64,000 nt of DNA from Thalassia testudinum (GCA_037157565.1 JAZHRO010000013.1:117566001-117630000); one strand, 5' to 3'. Shown: positions 33,606 through 45,764, counted from the stretch's first letter. Numbers and translations are program-made. Notes: generated by a model from the sequence alone, not told the origin.

Positions 33606-35299
33606 CGCATTCGCAGAGGCATTAGGGCCATGGGTTGATCCTTGAGAAGACGAGGATGAAGAAGCACCAAACCCAGGGGGAGTTTGCGGGGCTCGCTAGA
33701 CCATGTGAGCCTGACCGGGATTGCCTTGGAACCCTTACAAATTAGGGCCTCTATTAATTATGTTTCACGATTTCGGTTGTGGCTGGGAAGGTAGGGATCC
33801 TTGTTGTTTACAGTCCAAGAGTTAGCTTAACTATCCCTTTACCAAGGCCATTTCCTCCTGATGTTTCTGGTTCATGTCAGTCATCATCTTTATTAGGGTG
33901 TCCATTTGGTTTTGTGGGGGAGGGGTAGCCCTATTCTGATTATATTGGGGTCTACCTGGTGGTCCTTGCTGATAGGGGGGCAAGTGTGGCTACTGGTTTG
34001 GCCTGGGCTGGTTTTGGAATTGCGGTGGTTTCTGGTTTGTCCAACCAAAGTTGGGGTGGTTACGCCAGCCAGTGTTGTAAGTGTTGGAGAAAGGGTCAGG
34101 TTTCGCATAACCTTCGACAGCTTGCACATCTTCAAGGATAGCTGATGTCAATGGAGAGGGAAGAGAGTAATCAAGGGTTGAGGGAGCAAAGGTCCCTCCC
34201 TGGAACGTGGTCAGGGCTTGTTCCAGGTTCAGTTGGGTTAAGGGCTGGACCAGGTCAACATTTTGTGCTTCCTTTGCTAGGGAGAAGGTCTGTAAGGGGT
34301 TCCTGGTCTGATTTAGTAGCTCATCAATCTTTTTGTCCACCAATTCCACTCGATCTATTTTCTTGGCAATGATGTCCATGTCAACCATTCCAGAATTTGC
34401 TTGTACCTCATAAATCCCACCACGGGGTTGACTGGACCTGTCAAACTGGGTCATGGAGGCATTGTTGAGCGAATTCTCGCTCATAGACTCAAAGAGCTCA
34501 AACGCTCTCTCCTCGTCCTTGTTCAGGAAGTTCCCCCCGTATGAGGCATCGAAGAAGTTCCGTAGGTTGCTATCCAGACCGTGGTAGAAAATCTGGGCTA
34601 ATTGCCACCTTGGTACTTCGTGGTGTGGGCATTTCCTTAAGAGTTCATTGAATCTTTCCCATGCCTCATGGAACTATTCCCCACCCTGGAGTGTAAAGGT
34701 AGTAATAGCTCTTTTGAGGGCATTGGTCTTTCCTATGGGGAAGAATTTCTTTAAAAATGCATGCCTCAGTTCTTCCCAGGTGGTGATGGGTCTACCTAGG
34801 GTTCTAAGCCAGTGAGAAGCCTTATCTCTTAATAAGAAGGGAAACATCTTGATTAGAACAATGTCAAGGCTAATGTTCCTAGGTTTCACAGTTCGTACTA
34901 TGCGGTTGAGATCCTCTAGGTGCTAGAAGGGGTCCTCATTTGAGCTTCCATGAAAGTAGCTCTGGATCAGACTTAAGACATTCAGTTTCAGCTCAAAATC
35001 ATCCCCCCTTCGGGGATCCTAAGGTGTGGCTCGACTCTAATAGTGGAGGGATTATAGAAATCACGGAGGGGCCTCAGTTGATCCTGAAATGATGGTACAT
35101 CGAGTGGTGGTTGCCCTTGTGCGCCTTGGAAAGGTGGTGGTGGTTGTTCCTATGGGTTCTGTAACTGATGTATGGCTTGCATGATGGTGTGGATTTGTTG
35201 TTGCTCAAGCCGGTGGTTTGCATTAATTTGGGCTTGGATGATGGCCATTGTGTCTGGTGGGGGTTGATCCTCAGCCTCATCTACCCTAGGTTCTGCCAT
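33606..35299 (-). pseudogene. gag of element D
   Basis: Capsid gene. The ATG at 35299 opens MAEPRVDEAEDQPPPDTMAI and a Gln/Pro-rich N-terminus that meets a stop near 35150. The Retrotrans_gag core appears at 34674-34889 (PRNISLDIVLIKMFPFLLRD, KASHWLRTLGRPITTWEELR, FLKKFFPIGKTNAL). After a stop at 34674 the same frame continues with the MSENSLNNASM block (33990-34484), through NPGWRNHPNFGW-like sequence to the protease. A frame change lies between 35299 and 34889, near a C-run at about 35008. No zinc knuckle was noticed. Confidence 0.85.
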
Positions 35300-36490
35300 G
35301 TTCCTAACAGAATCACATCACCTAGATTCCTGCCCCAAAACAAACAACTAGGGATGCAGTGAGCGTCTCCCGTGCATACACTAGAGAAGAACAGGAGGGG
35401 ATGTGGAGAGCGACAAATGCGAGAAATGTGTTCAATCAAGAAAACAAGCCTAGTCCTTATGGTGTATTCCTTAGGAGACCTAGAAATCTCACAAAGGGTG
35501 ATTAAGTCCGTAAGCATTGGACTCCCCTTCCCAAGGCTAATCTGGCCAGGTTGAAAATGAGGGGATTGCAGGAAAGGTTCTTCCTTTGGTTTGCACCTCC
35601 GGTTCCGTAGACCCCACAACCGCGGTTGTTTGACATTGCCCCGCAGCCTAGTCACCAGATTCTACCAAGGGAATGAAAGCCAAGTGCCCAGTGAACAAAA
35701 CCTTGCCTTTCGAGACTTAACTCAGTCCTGCCTAGGGCACATCTACTCAGTTTTAAAGGGCTAGGATAGTGCTTGTGCTAGGGTTACGTGATGAGGCATT
35801 GATTGGGGTGGTGCCTCTTAATTTTCCACTTTCATTGTGTATGCCTTTACCAAAACATGGTTTTCAAGGAAGGATTTTTTTAAGATGTGGTATCTTTTAG
35901 TGTTTCATCCTTACTTTAGTGCCTTTTAGGGTTGACGTGTCCTAATGTTTTCAGACAAGTTTCAGTGGGCATGTCAAGTTTTCCACACAATTTGGTGAAA
36001 GTAGATTTCCTTTTATTGTGTAGAGGCTTTAAAACCCTAATATACTCATCCTAATGATCTTGCAACTTCTATTAGATGAGTCGATTTTAGCATTGAGTGG
36101 TGCGGCCCAAGTCAACTCACGGTGGCTTCGCAAACACCACTCAAAAAGAGAAAAGAACACTCCAGGAATTTATTCAGAATGTTAGAGTGTACATTTTTTT
36201 TTTGTGGGGTGATGTGTTAAGGATGTGGGTCAAGCAACCATACACCACGCCAATTTTTTCAATTTTTATAATTTTTTTTTTAGTTTTTCATGCAAGCAAC
36301 CAATCATGAGTGAAGAATTACTCACTATCGGTCCTTGTTGCGCCTACTCCCTTGTTACCGTCGTGGGATGCGTCACTTCACCGTCCAAGCACCGAATTCC
36401 TGCAACCATCAAGTAAAAAGGAAAATAGGGCATCAGACGATGTGAGAATGGATGTGGAATGGAAGTGACAAAACAAATCCATTGCATCCC
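35300..36490 (-). other. leader of element D
   Basis: Untranslated leader with the conserved box at 35576-35606 and the AACCGCGGTT palindrome at 35619-35628. It is duplicated as 26031-26919. ORFs here (35281-35655) are shadows. Confidence 0.65.
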
Positions 36491-36504
36491 CAGCAACGGC
36501 GCCA
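36488..36504 (-). promoter_or_regulatory. tRNA-Asp primer-binding site of element D
   Basis: Minus-strand TGGCGCCGTTGCTGGGG is 6 bases from the LTR end (TGCGTACG). One mismatch to the complement of the tRNA-Asp(GUC) 3' end. Confidence 0.9.
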
Positions 36505-36510
36505 AAAACT

Positions 36511-37954
36511 TGCGTACGCTCGTGCGTGTGTGTTAAGAAGTGTCGTTATAGTCGCACTTGCAACACCAATTTTAAAGTAAAGAAACGAAGCTGAGTCCGA
36601 GTGTCGGTCTCAGGGAGGCGTGAAAACTAGATTTTGCATATCACTTGTCGTCACAGAAATCGCAGAATTTTGCTTGCGAAAGGTGCGGTTGAAAAGCGAG
36701 AGAGAGAGATATAGAGAGAGAGAGATTAGGGTTAGAGTCATTTCTTTCTTTAACATGCAACTTGAACAAGAAATAAAGTAAACAACTGAATGGAAAGTAA
36801 CTTCATTAATCATGCAGCTTTAGTTCACAGATTACAACATTAGATACATACTTAAACATAAGTAAAGGAAAGCCTAAAAGATAGGAAGAGAGAGAGAGGG
36901 GGGGAGAGCAACGAGGCAGCCACGGTGGTGGAGAAGGCTCCATCGGTGGCTTGTCGCCTCCGGCAATTACAAGAGGGCCTAAAGCTAGCTAAGAGAGGGG
37001 TAGAGTAGTTGCAAGGCAAGTGAATGCCTTGAATGAGTGGTTGGAGGGGGTTTAAATAGGGAGAAGGGCTTTCTAAAAGAAGAAGGGGTTTTAGCGACAT
37101 CCAGGATGTTGCTAAAACCCTTCCAAAAGAGTTGGTGAAGCCCTCAGCCCTTTTGTCGCACGCCCACGCCGTTCTTCTTCGCGCCCGATCCGTGGCCGCT
37201 GCATGAGAGTTGTCCGATGGAAGATCGGACGGCTGAGATCCTCCCCCAGGCACGCTTGGATCGTGCATCAGGCACGCGTGTGCGCGGGCGTCGTCGCCCG
37301 ACGTGCGCGTGTGCGTGCGGGCGTCGTCACCCGACGTGCTCGCGTGCGTGGAAGCTCGCAGCCTGAGGGTGCGCCGCGTGGCGGTATCTCGACCGCCCGC
37401 TGTTGATCGGGGGGCCCAATTTTGCCGCGCACCACACTGCCTTTAATTTCCTGCACCGCGTGGCTCGAACCCATGTCGTGTGCGTGCGGGCGTGCGCATT
37501 AACCGCTGCTCCACGCCCGCTACTTTATCGCGGCAACCGCAGGCGGGCACGCAGTTCTCGGTCATCTGATCGAAGATCGACAGCCGAGATTTGATCTCCA
37601 ACTGAAGGTGGAAGTGGCGAGCGGTGAGCGGGCGCCACGTGGTGCAACGAGGGTCGTTGATCATTAGATCAACGGTCAGAACTTCTTAGGCCCATTGTAG
37701 GATCTCCGAATGTCGGATTTGGCCGATCTTGAGTCTGTTGGATTCCGTTCGTCGTTCTGAATCCATCCGTGCGGTCTGATTGCTCATCTGAGGCTTGCTT
37801 TGACAAGTGCTTACACAAATGGTCATTAATACAGTTTTATAAGAAATCTTGGTATATGATGCATGCAATGCTCCCATTCTACTTATGTTGTGCCTTCTAT
37901 TCTTAAGATGGGCCCTATTTAACAGAATTATCACCCCCATATATAGTGTTATCA
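36511..37954 (-). repeat. 5' LTR of element D
   Basis: TGCGTACGCT...AGTGTTATCA on the plus strand, about 1.44 kb; pairs with 26920-28337. A TATA-like minus-strand TATTTAAA lies at 37051-37058. The right flank is LINE sequence. The open frames at 37203-37664 are GC-rich LTR shadows. Confidence 0.88.
37460..37520 (-). other. tRNA-like A-box/B-box module in D 5' LTR
   Basis: Minus-strand A-box-like GTGGAGCAGCGGTTAATG (37497-37514) and B-box-like GGGTTCGAGCC (37462-37472). The T-arm pairs at 4 of 5 positions. It is the allelic copy of 27840-27903. Confidence 0.55.
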
Positions 37955-37999
37955 GCCAATAAGGAGATCTTATGCTATAGATGTTGAAGGAGGGGACAT

Positions 38000-38815
38000 A
38001 TGGCGGCAGTGTGCCGATCCCCTTTGGTTTGTTTGGCGTGTGGCGGCCATGGCCGCAAGCGTGAGGCTTGTGTGCTTAGTAGGAGACAATCGAATGGTAG
38101 GGTTCCTAGGCGCACCAGAAGGACTTCTAATGAGGGTCCACCGCCTCCACCACTGCCACCACCCACGTATGGGGGTAATACAGTGGATGTTGAAGTTCCC
38201 TTGACGGATGACATCAGGACTACTGAGATGGTACTAAGAGGGGCATTGATTGGTGAGGTGATGACAGGTAACCCCAGCCATGAGAAACTTCGTCAATTGG
38301 TAAAGTCCTTATCCCTATCAACCAATGGTTGGAGGATTGTAGTTTTATCCCCCACACAATTTATGATTTTTGATTTGGGGATGATCGATGTTGAACGACT
38401 GCGATTTAGGTCGAGTGCATATGATAGCTTGATGGTGATATGGTGACTGGTTTCGTCGTTTGATGGATCCTTGCTTGAGTGGCCACCTCAGAGAGCCGGT
38501 TCCAAGTCTGGCTATTTAAGAATTAGAGGCCTCCCGCTACACCTGCGATCCAAGGAGGTGGTTGCATCCATGATCACAGGCTTTGAGATGCTAGCAGAAG
38601 ATGCTGAGGTTGGATTGAGGGAAGGTGATGGTCGAATGCTGAATGTCTTGGTGGATGTCTTCAAGGGAGGGAAGGTCCCTGAGAAGATTATCCTCCGTTA
38701 CGGTGGGAGCTCCTAGCTTCTTCTGTTGGTTTTTACACCTAGGAATACGACTGGGATGGGGCATCAGGATAAGATGTCTTATGCTGAAATTGTACGAGAT
38801 GAAGGTGGCCTGGCA
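38000..38815 (+). pseudogene. LINE ORF1, zinc-knuckle and DUF4283-like protein
   Basis: Probable nucleic-acid-binding ORF1. A zinc-knuckle-like CLACGGHGRKREAC lies near residues 11-24. In the C-x2-C-x4-H-x4-C spacing the His position is Arg. A Pro-rich linker follows, then a segment resembling plant DUF4283 (LVKSLSLSTNGWRIVVLSP, FMIFDLGMIDVERLRF). After a stop at 38444 come LEWPPQ and YLRIRGLPLHLRSKEVV, resembling the RRM-like second half. It ends in MSYAEIVRDEGG. Stops at 38444, 38714 and 38816 break it. It lies upstream of ORF2, as usual for plant L1. Confidence 0.65.
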
Positions 38816-39183
38816 TAGATGGGTCGAGAGACACCTAATGAAGCCCCTGAACCCAAGAAGCGCAAAGACTACCATCATCTGGGAAATAATGAAGTGATGG
38901 AGGCAGCCTCAATTGAGCAAGCTGCAGATGTGGAGGCGTTAGCTGTTAGGGTGTTGCATGAAATCCTTGTTAATGTCATGAGTAATCAATCCAACTTTCA
39001 AGCTGTGGAGGGGTTGAAATTTAGGGTTGGGTCTTTGGCTAAGGTAGGGATTGGAAGATCTCCTTACAAGCTCAGACAGTGACATCCGTCCAGACATGCT
39101 AAGGTGGATGAAAACACCATAGCTATTGTTATAAAAGTGGGGAAAATTCAGACCCCTAAGAGTGGGGATGTCCAAGGAGGTAG

Positions 39184-39879
39184 ATGAGGGTCCTCTCTTG
39201 GAACGTGCGTTGGTTACGTGACAAAGTTCGAAGGGCTTCCCTCTCAAGTTATTTAAGGGAGTAGGAGATTGAATGTGCGCTTATACAAGAGACGCATTTA
39301 GAAGATGCAGATGAGAAGATATGGACTGAGTTACTTATGTCTGGGCTAGCAGAGTGTGTGTCCCTTAACTCTCATGGCAGATCTGGTGGTATTTTCTTAT
39401 GGTGGAGGAAAGCCTGTTTGCAAGTGATAAAGGTTCATAGAGCTAGGCACTTGATCACTGGCAAGTGTAAGAGGACTCAGGGGGAGGACATATGCTTCAT
39501 CATGGGGGTTTATAGTCCTTGTGATGCTTCTGTCAGGCAGGAATTTTGGGAGGACATGGCTGCAGTAGCAGAACTTGTACAGGGGGTGCCCTAGCTAGTG
39601 GGCAAGGATTTCAATTGTGTATTAACAGGGATGGATCGACCCAATGGAGTGATGGATAATGCTTCACTTGGATTCCAGCTGGTGCAAAATCTAGGCCTAA
39701 CTAAGTTCCCCTCGTCTGGAGTGGAGTTCACATGGAGGAATGGGAATGGCCTGATGTCGAATCTCAATAGGTTCTTTGGAAATACTGATTTGTTGGATAG
39801 ATATCACCTATCCTCAGTCCTTCGGCTAGAACGGCCATTTTCAGATCACACACCATTGTTATGGGATAGTGGTGAATAG
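39184..39879 (+). pseudogene. LINE ORF2 endonuclease domain
   Basis: APE-type endonuclease that nicks target DNA. Starting at 39184 it shows MRVLSWNVRWL, CALIQETHLE (catalytic Glu), GGIFLWWRK, FIMGVYSPCD, GKDFNCVL (GDFN motif) and FSDHTPLLW (terminal SDH). Stops occur near 39268, at 39592 (VP-stop-LV, where TGG to TAG is likely) and at 39877. All segments are in one frame. Confidence 0.85.
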
Positions 39880-41156
39880 GTACGATCAGGCTCATTCTTT
39901 AAATTTAGAAGATCGTGGTTGAGAGAACCTGGCTTCCGTGAAATGCTTAAGGGATGGTGGAGGTCCAAGCATGTTGAGGGATCAGCTATAATCAGACTTG
40001 CCTCTAAGCTGATTTCTATGCGATCCATGCTTAAAGAATATGGGCTGTGATCTCTTCTTTAAGAGACCAAAGAAGACATGAGGCTCTGCTGAGTCTCCAA
40101 TGTTTGGATGCAAAGGAGGCCTTATCCCCTCTATCTATCCAAGAACTTGATAAAAGAAGGGTCTGGCAGAAAGTGATACTGGAAGAGGACCTAAAACTTG
40201 AGATGGACTGGCGGGAGCATTCAAGATAGCTATGGCTCAAAGAGGGGGATGCCAACACCAAGTACTTCCACCATGCAGCAAGTTCTCACAGGAGACATAA
40301 TCTGATATCTTCTATTGTCAAAGAGGGGCAGAGAGTAACATCCATGCAAGAAATCAGACTTGAAGCTATTAAATACTTCAGGGAGACCTCACAGGCAACC
40401 AGTCGGGGCTTGTGGAGAATGTTGCCAATGTGGCTCTGCAAATTTCTGATGAGCAGTCCAGTAGTTTGATTGGGAGTATTTTTGAAAAAGAAGTAAAGGA
40501 AGCCATCAATGAATTAAACAACGAAGGAGCACTGGTCCTGATGGTGTGTAAGTATTTTTCTACAAAGCGATGTGGAATTTTTTAGGTAAGGAAGTGATGG
40601 AGATGATTGGGGAATTCGAGAGAGGGAATTCTGGTTTTGATAAGATAAACCGATAGTACATTTTCTTGCTTCCAAAGATAAAAGGTGCTGAAAAGTTCTC
40701 GGACTTCCGACCTATAGCGCTCTCTAACTCCATTTACCTAGTGGTAAGCAAAATACTAGCAAATAGACTGTGGGTGGTCCTTCGTGATCAAATTCATCCA
40801 GCCCAGTCTGCATTTCTCCCCAATAGATCGTTACAGGAGTCCTTTATCATGACCCAGGAAATGGTGAGTGGATGGCACAGGAGGAAGTGTAAAGCATTCA
40901 TGTTGAAGGTGGACTTCTGTAAGGCCTACGATTCAGTTGCCTGGCCATAACTGTGGGAAGTTTTCAATTGAAGGAGCTTTCCTCGTACGTGGATTCAATG
41001 GATGAAGAGGTGATCACCACCACTTCTTACACTCTTTTGATCAATGGTAGACCCTGTCAGGCTTGGATTTAGCTGCAGCATGGAGTTCGGCAAGGGTGCC
41101 CACTCGCTCCCTTGGTTTTCAAACTTGCGGTTGATAACCTTACAAGATATGCCTAC
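39880..41156 (+). pseudogene. LINE ORF2 RT, N-terminal part
   Basis: Non-LTR reverse transcriptase. [17 protein letters not shown] is near 40250. The best part is 40666-40950, with LPKIKGAEKFSDFRPIALSN, SKILANRL, HPAQSAFLPNRSLQESF and MLKVDFCKAYDSV, which holds the first catalytic Asp. Stops and frameshifts occur at about 40430-40660 and after 40950. It ends inside the RT at 41156, where element B was inserted. Confidence 0.85.
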
Positions 41157-42874
41157 TGATCGCACGGGTTTTGCGTGTTTGAAATCAGGGTTATGAGTAA
41201 CCCATCATCGTAGTTGCAAAACTCATGATCAAATATAACTTATATCGAAACTCCAAGGGAGTCCCGTGTCAAACAGAGGGAGGCGACATTTACTTTGTAT
41301 GAAAATCGCACTTCAATTTATTTCTTTTTGGTGTTTTGTGGTTTTGTTATTTTTTTTGTGTTTGAAATAAGATGACAAATAATCACAAGAAAGATATAGA
41401 ATCGAATACGATATATTGCATGCATTTCAATTGCAATAATCTAGAAAACATAAAAAGATAAGGAGGTGACAAGAAATCTCCCGAAGCAACTATTCGGTGA
41501 GATGACGACATCTGGTAGAAGCTCAGATGAAGGAGTTGGGAAGCAGGACGATGGAGGTGAGAAACGAGAGGACGTCGAGTATAGGAAAGCTTCAGCATAG
41601 CTCCAGAATGGAGGTGAGAAGGCAGAGATGATCTACTACCGGAATGGAGGTGGGAGGATGGCTCCAAGGTGACCTATGAATGGGGATGGAAAGTTGGAGG
41701 AGTACTTGGTGGGGCAGACTCTCGTTACACTAATAGGCGCCTTGGGAGCTTGAGAGCAAACTCTGACAGAGCGTTAGTAGGCTTGCTAGAGCTTGGGAGT
41801 AGGTGGGAGTAGAGTAGGTAGAGATGTCTTGGAAGGGAGCAGGTGTAGGTCCTTTTATAGTGGAGAAGAAGAGGCTAGAATAGGCATAGGACCATTAGCA
41901 ACCTCCAAGACGTCGCTGTAAGTGTCGCTATAGCCAGCTCATGCCCACTGGCACGTGCAGCTAGCCTTGCACCTACGAACAATTAGCGACGGCTATAAGC
42001 ATCACTAAATGTCCGCCAAGTTGTCGCTGAAAATCCACCCACTACTCATGCTCCACTGGCGTGCATCGCTCTCTCCTTGTTGCATGCGCACGCTCATGTG
42101 CTGGTGCGGCACTGCCTTCCACTACTGCTTAGCTGTGCTCTCGCACGCACACATGTATGCGTGCTTATAAATTGTGTCGCTCCTCAAGCGTCCAATTGAG
42201 GGGGTAGCAGGTTTCAAGCCTGCGCCCTCTCTTTGTGAGGCGCCTTCACAACCAATGCGCCGTGACCAAGAGTTTGTTGTGAAGATGTTTTAAGGGCACG
42301 CAGTGGAGAGGAATCGTCATCCCTTCGATCAAGATCCAACAGCTGAGAATGGGTGATGCCATGATGAAGAGTGGGTGCTGGCCGGTGTTGGGCAGCCTAG
42401 ATGGCACCACATGGCACCATCTGGGCCATCCATCTTCTTCCTATTGCAGAGGGTGCCACAGTTCTCAGATCAAGATGATTCTCACGTTATCGGACTGCGA
42501 TCGTAGCTCTAGATCCATCCGTATGGTCGAATTTTCCATCCAAAACCCGTATGGATGTCACATTGCCCCTTTGGCTGTTGATCTTCCTCGGACTTCGTAT
42601 GATGCTACAGGACTCCAATCTGGACGATTTCAGAGGTGTTAGACTCTGATCGTCGTCCTAATCAGATCCATACAGTTCGATCATCCATCCGAGGCCCTAA
42701 AATAAATGTTCTTCTCCCCTAGCCATAAAAAGGACCTAATTAACCTAAAATATATACAACTACTCTAAATGCAGAATGATGCATGCTATGTAATATTTAT
42801 AACAAGAAATGAAAATCTAAGCCTAGGAACATACATGATTAGGCATTTTAACCTAAATAGATGTGTCTATAGCA
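41157..42874 (-). repeat. 3' LTR of element B
   Basis: TGATCGCACG...GTCTATAGCA, about 1.72 kb. A TATA box (minus TATAAAA) lies at 41853-41859. It pairs with 48704-50413. Confidence 0.92.
42200..42268 (-). other. tRNA-like module in B 3' LTR
   Basis: The minus strand has an A-box-like CGGCGCATTGGTTGTG (42247-42262), a CCTC / GAGG anticodon-like stem and a perfect T-arm GCAGG-CTTGAAA-CCTGC (42207-42223). The acceptor ends do not pair. tRNA-derived by appearance. Confidence 0.55.
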
Positions 42875-42911
42875 TACCCCCATGCCTATCTTTTGCTAGT
42901 CCCTAGCAAAA
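42875..42911 (-). promoter_or_regulatory. polypurine tract and hairpin of element B
   Basis: Minus-strand GCATGGGGGTA (42875-42885) and the 9-bp stem TTTTGCTAG / CTAGCAAAA with a 3-base loop (42891-42911). Confidence 0.87.
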
Positions 42912-44498
42912 TTAAACTACATGCTATGTATAAAAGAAAAATTAGGATTAGATCACTTAGGCCTAAGTCGTTTATTAACAATAGAAAATTTTAACTAAGG
43001 TCCTAAACTACAAAGACTCACCAGTACCCGGGTGTCTGCCAGAATGCAGACCGCCCAAGTCCTCACCTTATTTGAAAAGGGAAGATACATTTTTCTCTTT
43101 TTTTCTAAATTTTTTTTTGTACGTTTGGAGTTTGAGAGTTCCAGGATAACTTTTTACAGCTACCCGAGCTGCCCAAGACTTGAAAAGGACTTTAAGTGCT
43201 AAGCATCTTGTGAAAATAATGTAAGATTCACTAGGCAGCCGTTGAAACGGACTTTAGGTTTCTACGACCCTAAGTGACCTTGCCTAAAGGTTTATCTTTT
43301 CGATTAGTAGCATTCTCCCTACTTCTTTTATTTATGGGGTCAACACAAGGGCCAACCTAGTGTATATCTCCCTAGTTTATTCTACCTCCCCGCTTCTTCC
43401 CTAAGTGTTTTGGGAATTATTGTGCATTTTTGTGAGTTGGGCTCTGGACAACCAGCCAATGCGCTGTTACCCACGGCAGCATGCCAGCCATACTTATGCA
43501 GTGAAGTGTGGTTTTGTTTATTTTTATATCTTTTTTCTCCTTTTTCTATATTATTTTTTTTCTTTGTCTTTTTGTTTTTTTTTTTAAGTAGGTGGCTTCG
43601 TTGATATAAGATTTACCTAAAGACAGTACAATGAAATGGTCTTGTGACTGGGCTCTGGACAACCAACCGATGAGCTGTTACCACTGACAACTTGCTAGCC
43701 ATACTACCCTAGATAGTTCATTAGCTACCCAATTTTCGAAGAAACCGTCGAAAAGTTAGTCAGTGCAAAAAGTGAGTAGATGCTTAGGCTTAAAGTCCCC
43801 CCAAATCAGAGGGTGGGTTGACAAGTCGCATACATATCATTATAATTTATTTACCAAATTAAAATGAATTTTAATTGGCGAGAACTCAAGAGTAAGTCCA
43901 CATTCGAGTAGACACCCAGGCTAATTAAGCCTGAAGACTTGAAGAGTCCAAGTGTTTAGGTCCTCTCGTATCATTTCCTAAAGTTAATAACTTCCAAATG
44001 CCTAAGTTCTCTTCTCCTAATTCTTCTCTTTGTTTTATCTTTTTGAATTTTCAATTTATTTTTTATAAGAAACAAATAACAGGAAATTACTGTTACAACT
44101 GACAAAAAGGTTATAAAATATGTCCACCCCCTATGCTTAGCTGTTGCAATGTCCTCATTGTGAAAAATGAAAGCATGTAGGAGAGTAGAAGTGGAAGAAT
44201 AGCACCTAGTTTCCGTGAGACTCTAGTCAGCTTGGAACAGTCTTTACATGTGCTGAATTTAGTGCCTTCAGCTAGGCGAGGTCCTCAATCAAATATAACT
44301 AACATTGAGGCAGCAATAACACAGTTTCTGGGCCCCAAGATTTGGTTCCCGGAGAGTGAAAATGGACTTGCCAAAGAGATTATCAATGAAAATGGCAAGC
44401 TAGTGGTGCAGGGAGAGCCCAAATAGTCTCTAATAGGAGTTTTGTTTATTTATTACATAGGAAGTGTGGTTGGGTATAGAATTTGTGCAATGGTTGGG
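42912..44498 (-). other. 3' UTR of element B after pol deletion
   Basis: Non-coding. It holds the paired conserved segments at 43443-43493 and 43654-43704, the internal G-tract region at 44121-44162, and a decayed post-coding box (CTGAATTTAGTGCC, 44253). The interval 44280-44498 separates this box from the gag-pro ORF, where about 3 kb of RT-integrase would be expected. Confidence 0.65.
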
Positions 44499-45764
44499 TC
44501 AAAAAGGATGATGAAGGTTTTGTGATGTGCTGGGGATTTGTGGGTACTCTAGAATACCTAATGTTTGAAGAGTTCTTCCCCAATGTTCAATTTCATCCTC
44601 ACACTCTAGGTTCTTAAACCAACCATCCTGATCCTCAGGATTCCCACCCACAAGTTGGACCTCAAACTCTAAGCATTCAGGATAAGGATGTCGTTGGGTT
44701 TTAACTTGATCATGTGAATCATCCAACAAATTTTCGATTTCATATATATCTTCCTCATCCTGTGTTGCTACAATTGGTCACATTTTTGCTTTTTCCTCGG
44801 TGTGATCTTCTTCTCGAGTTTAGGTTGAGTTGGCCATTAAAAGGTTGTCTAAGGTATGTATGGCCATTACTTCCTCTATTCTAGCAAGCTCCTCCATCGA
44901 ACCACACTTAATTTTATTCTTCTTTGAGACCTCAAAAATATTGAATCGATTTGTCTTATCCCCTGAGGCCATTTTTATATTTCCCTATTCACAATCAATC
45001 CTCACCTTGGCAGTAGCCAAGAAAGGTCTTCCCAAAATAATTAGGGTGTGGTTGAGTTATTTTGGGGATTCCATGTCCAGGACCATGAAATCAGCAAGGT
45101 AATGCAAATCATTAACCTTGACTAAAACATCTTCCAAAATACCCCTTGGTTTTGTAATGGATCTATCGGCTAATTGCAAGGTTATGTCAGTGTGTTTTAG
45201 GTAGCCTAGACCTAATTCCATGTGCAGTGAGGTGGGGATCACATTAATGGAAGCACCCAAGTCAAGAAGGGCCCAGTCAAAAGTAATGTTTCCTATTATG
45301 CAAGAAATCAGCGAGGCTCCCGGGTCCTGCTTCTTAGGAGGTAGCTTGTTTAGGATCAGTGTGCTTGTGTTATCGGACAAAACTACTCTCCCATTATTTC
45401 CAAATTTCATTCTACGCCTTTCTTTATATGCATTTAGTAAACCCATGGTGTAGGTGGGGATTGATCCGATAACTGCAAGGAGTAAAATGATTGTCAATTT
45501 GAAAGCTTGAAGTAAGGACATCCTTTCCTCCAATTTCTCCTCTGACTTATTCTGTTTGCCCATACAACAACAACATACTCCCGAATCAGACTCTGAAGTT
45601 TTGTTGATCACATTCTTAGTTGGGAGTCTGGAATTCTTGCTACAGGGCCTAATGGGGTTGACATGGGGTTGGGTAGGTCCCTTGTGTCTACTACCACTCC
45701 TCAAGGTGATGGTGTTTACAGTGGCAAAATGCTGTTGGTTAGTGTCTTGGGGAGGGTTGGGCAA
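44499..45764 (-). pseudogene. protease and linker of element B
   Basis: Retropepsin-like protease. Near 45720 the frame carries VNTITLRSGSRHKGP, the Gag C-terminal motif. The core LISCIIGNITFDWALLDLGA then SINVIPTS holds the active-site Asp. ITLQLADRSI, GILEDVLVKV and DFMVLDMESP follow. After a TAA near 45057 the frame continues through an acidic block (44499-44729, with HWGRTLQTLGILEYP) and stops before any RT motif. It shares one frame with gag upstream. The RT is absent rather than degraded. Confidence 0.82.

Larger units (their letters stand above)
26920..37954 (-). mobile_element. Athila-like element D, full length with both LTRs
   Basis: About 11.0 kb on the minus strand. It has 5' LTR 36511-37954, primer site, leader, gag-pro-RT-RNase H-integrase, 3' UTR, polypurine tract and 3' LTR 26920-28337. 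The LTRs differ at roughly 15-18 positions in the first 195 aligned bases by eye, so it is not recent. It is the best preserved coding copy here but carries several stops and frameshifts. Confidence 0.9.
37955..41156 (+). mobile_element. LINE (L1-like), left segment
   Basis: Non-LTR retrotransposon on the plus strand with an RNA-binding ORF1, an apurinic endonuclease and the start of the RT. It is cut at 41156 by element B and resumes at 50414. The left end abuts D's 5' LTR at 37954/37955, so its true 5' end is not seen. Confidence 0.88.

Noticed and set aside
37203..37664. GC-rich open frames right of element D
   Set aside because: Same LTR-D sequence as 27.4-28.0 kb; composition artefacts.
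44232..44426. Plus-strand open frame in element B
   Set aside because: Antisense to the post-coding region of a minus-strand element; no domain and not kept in relatives.
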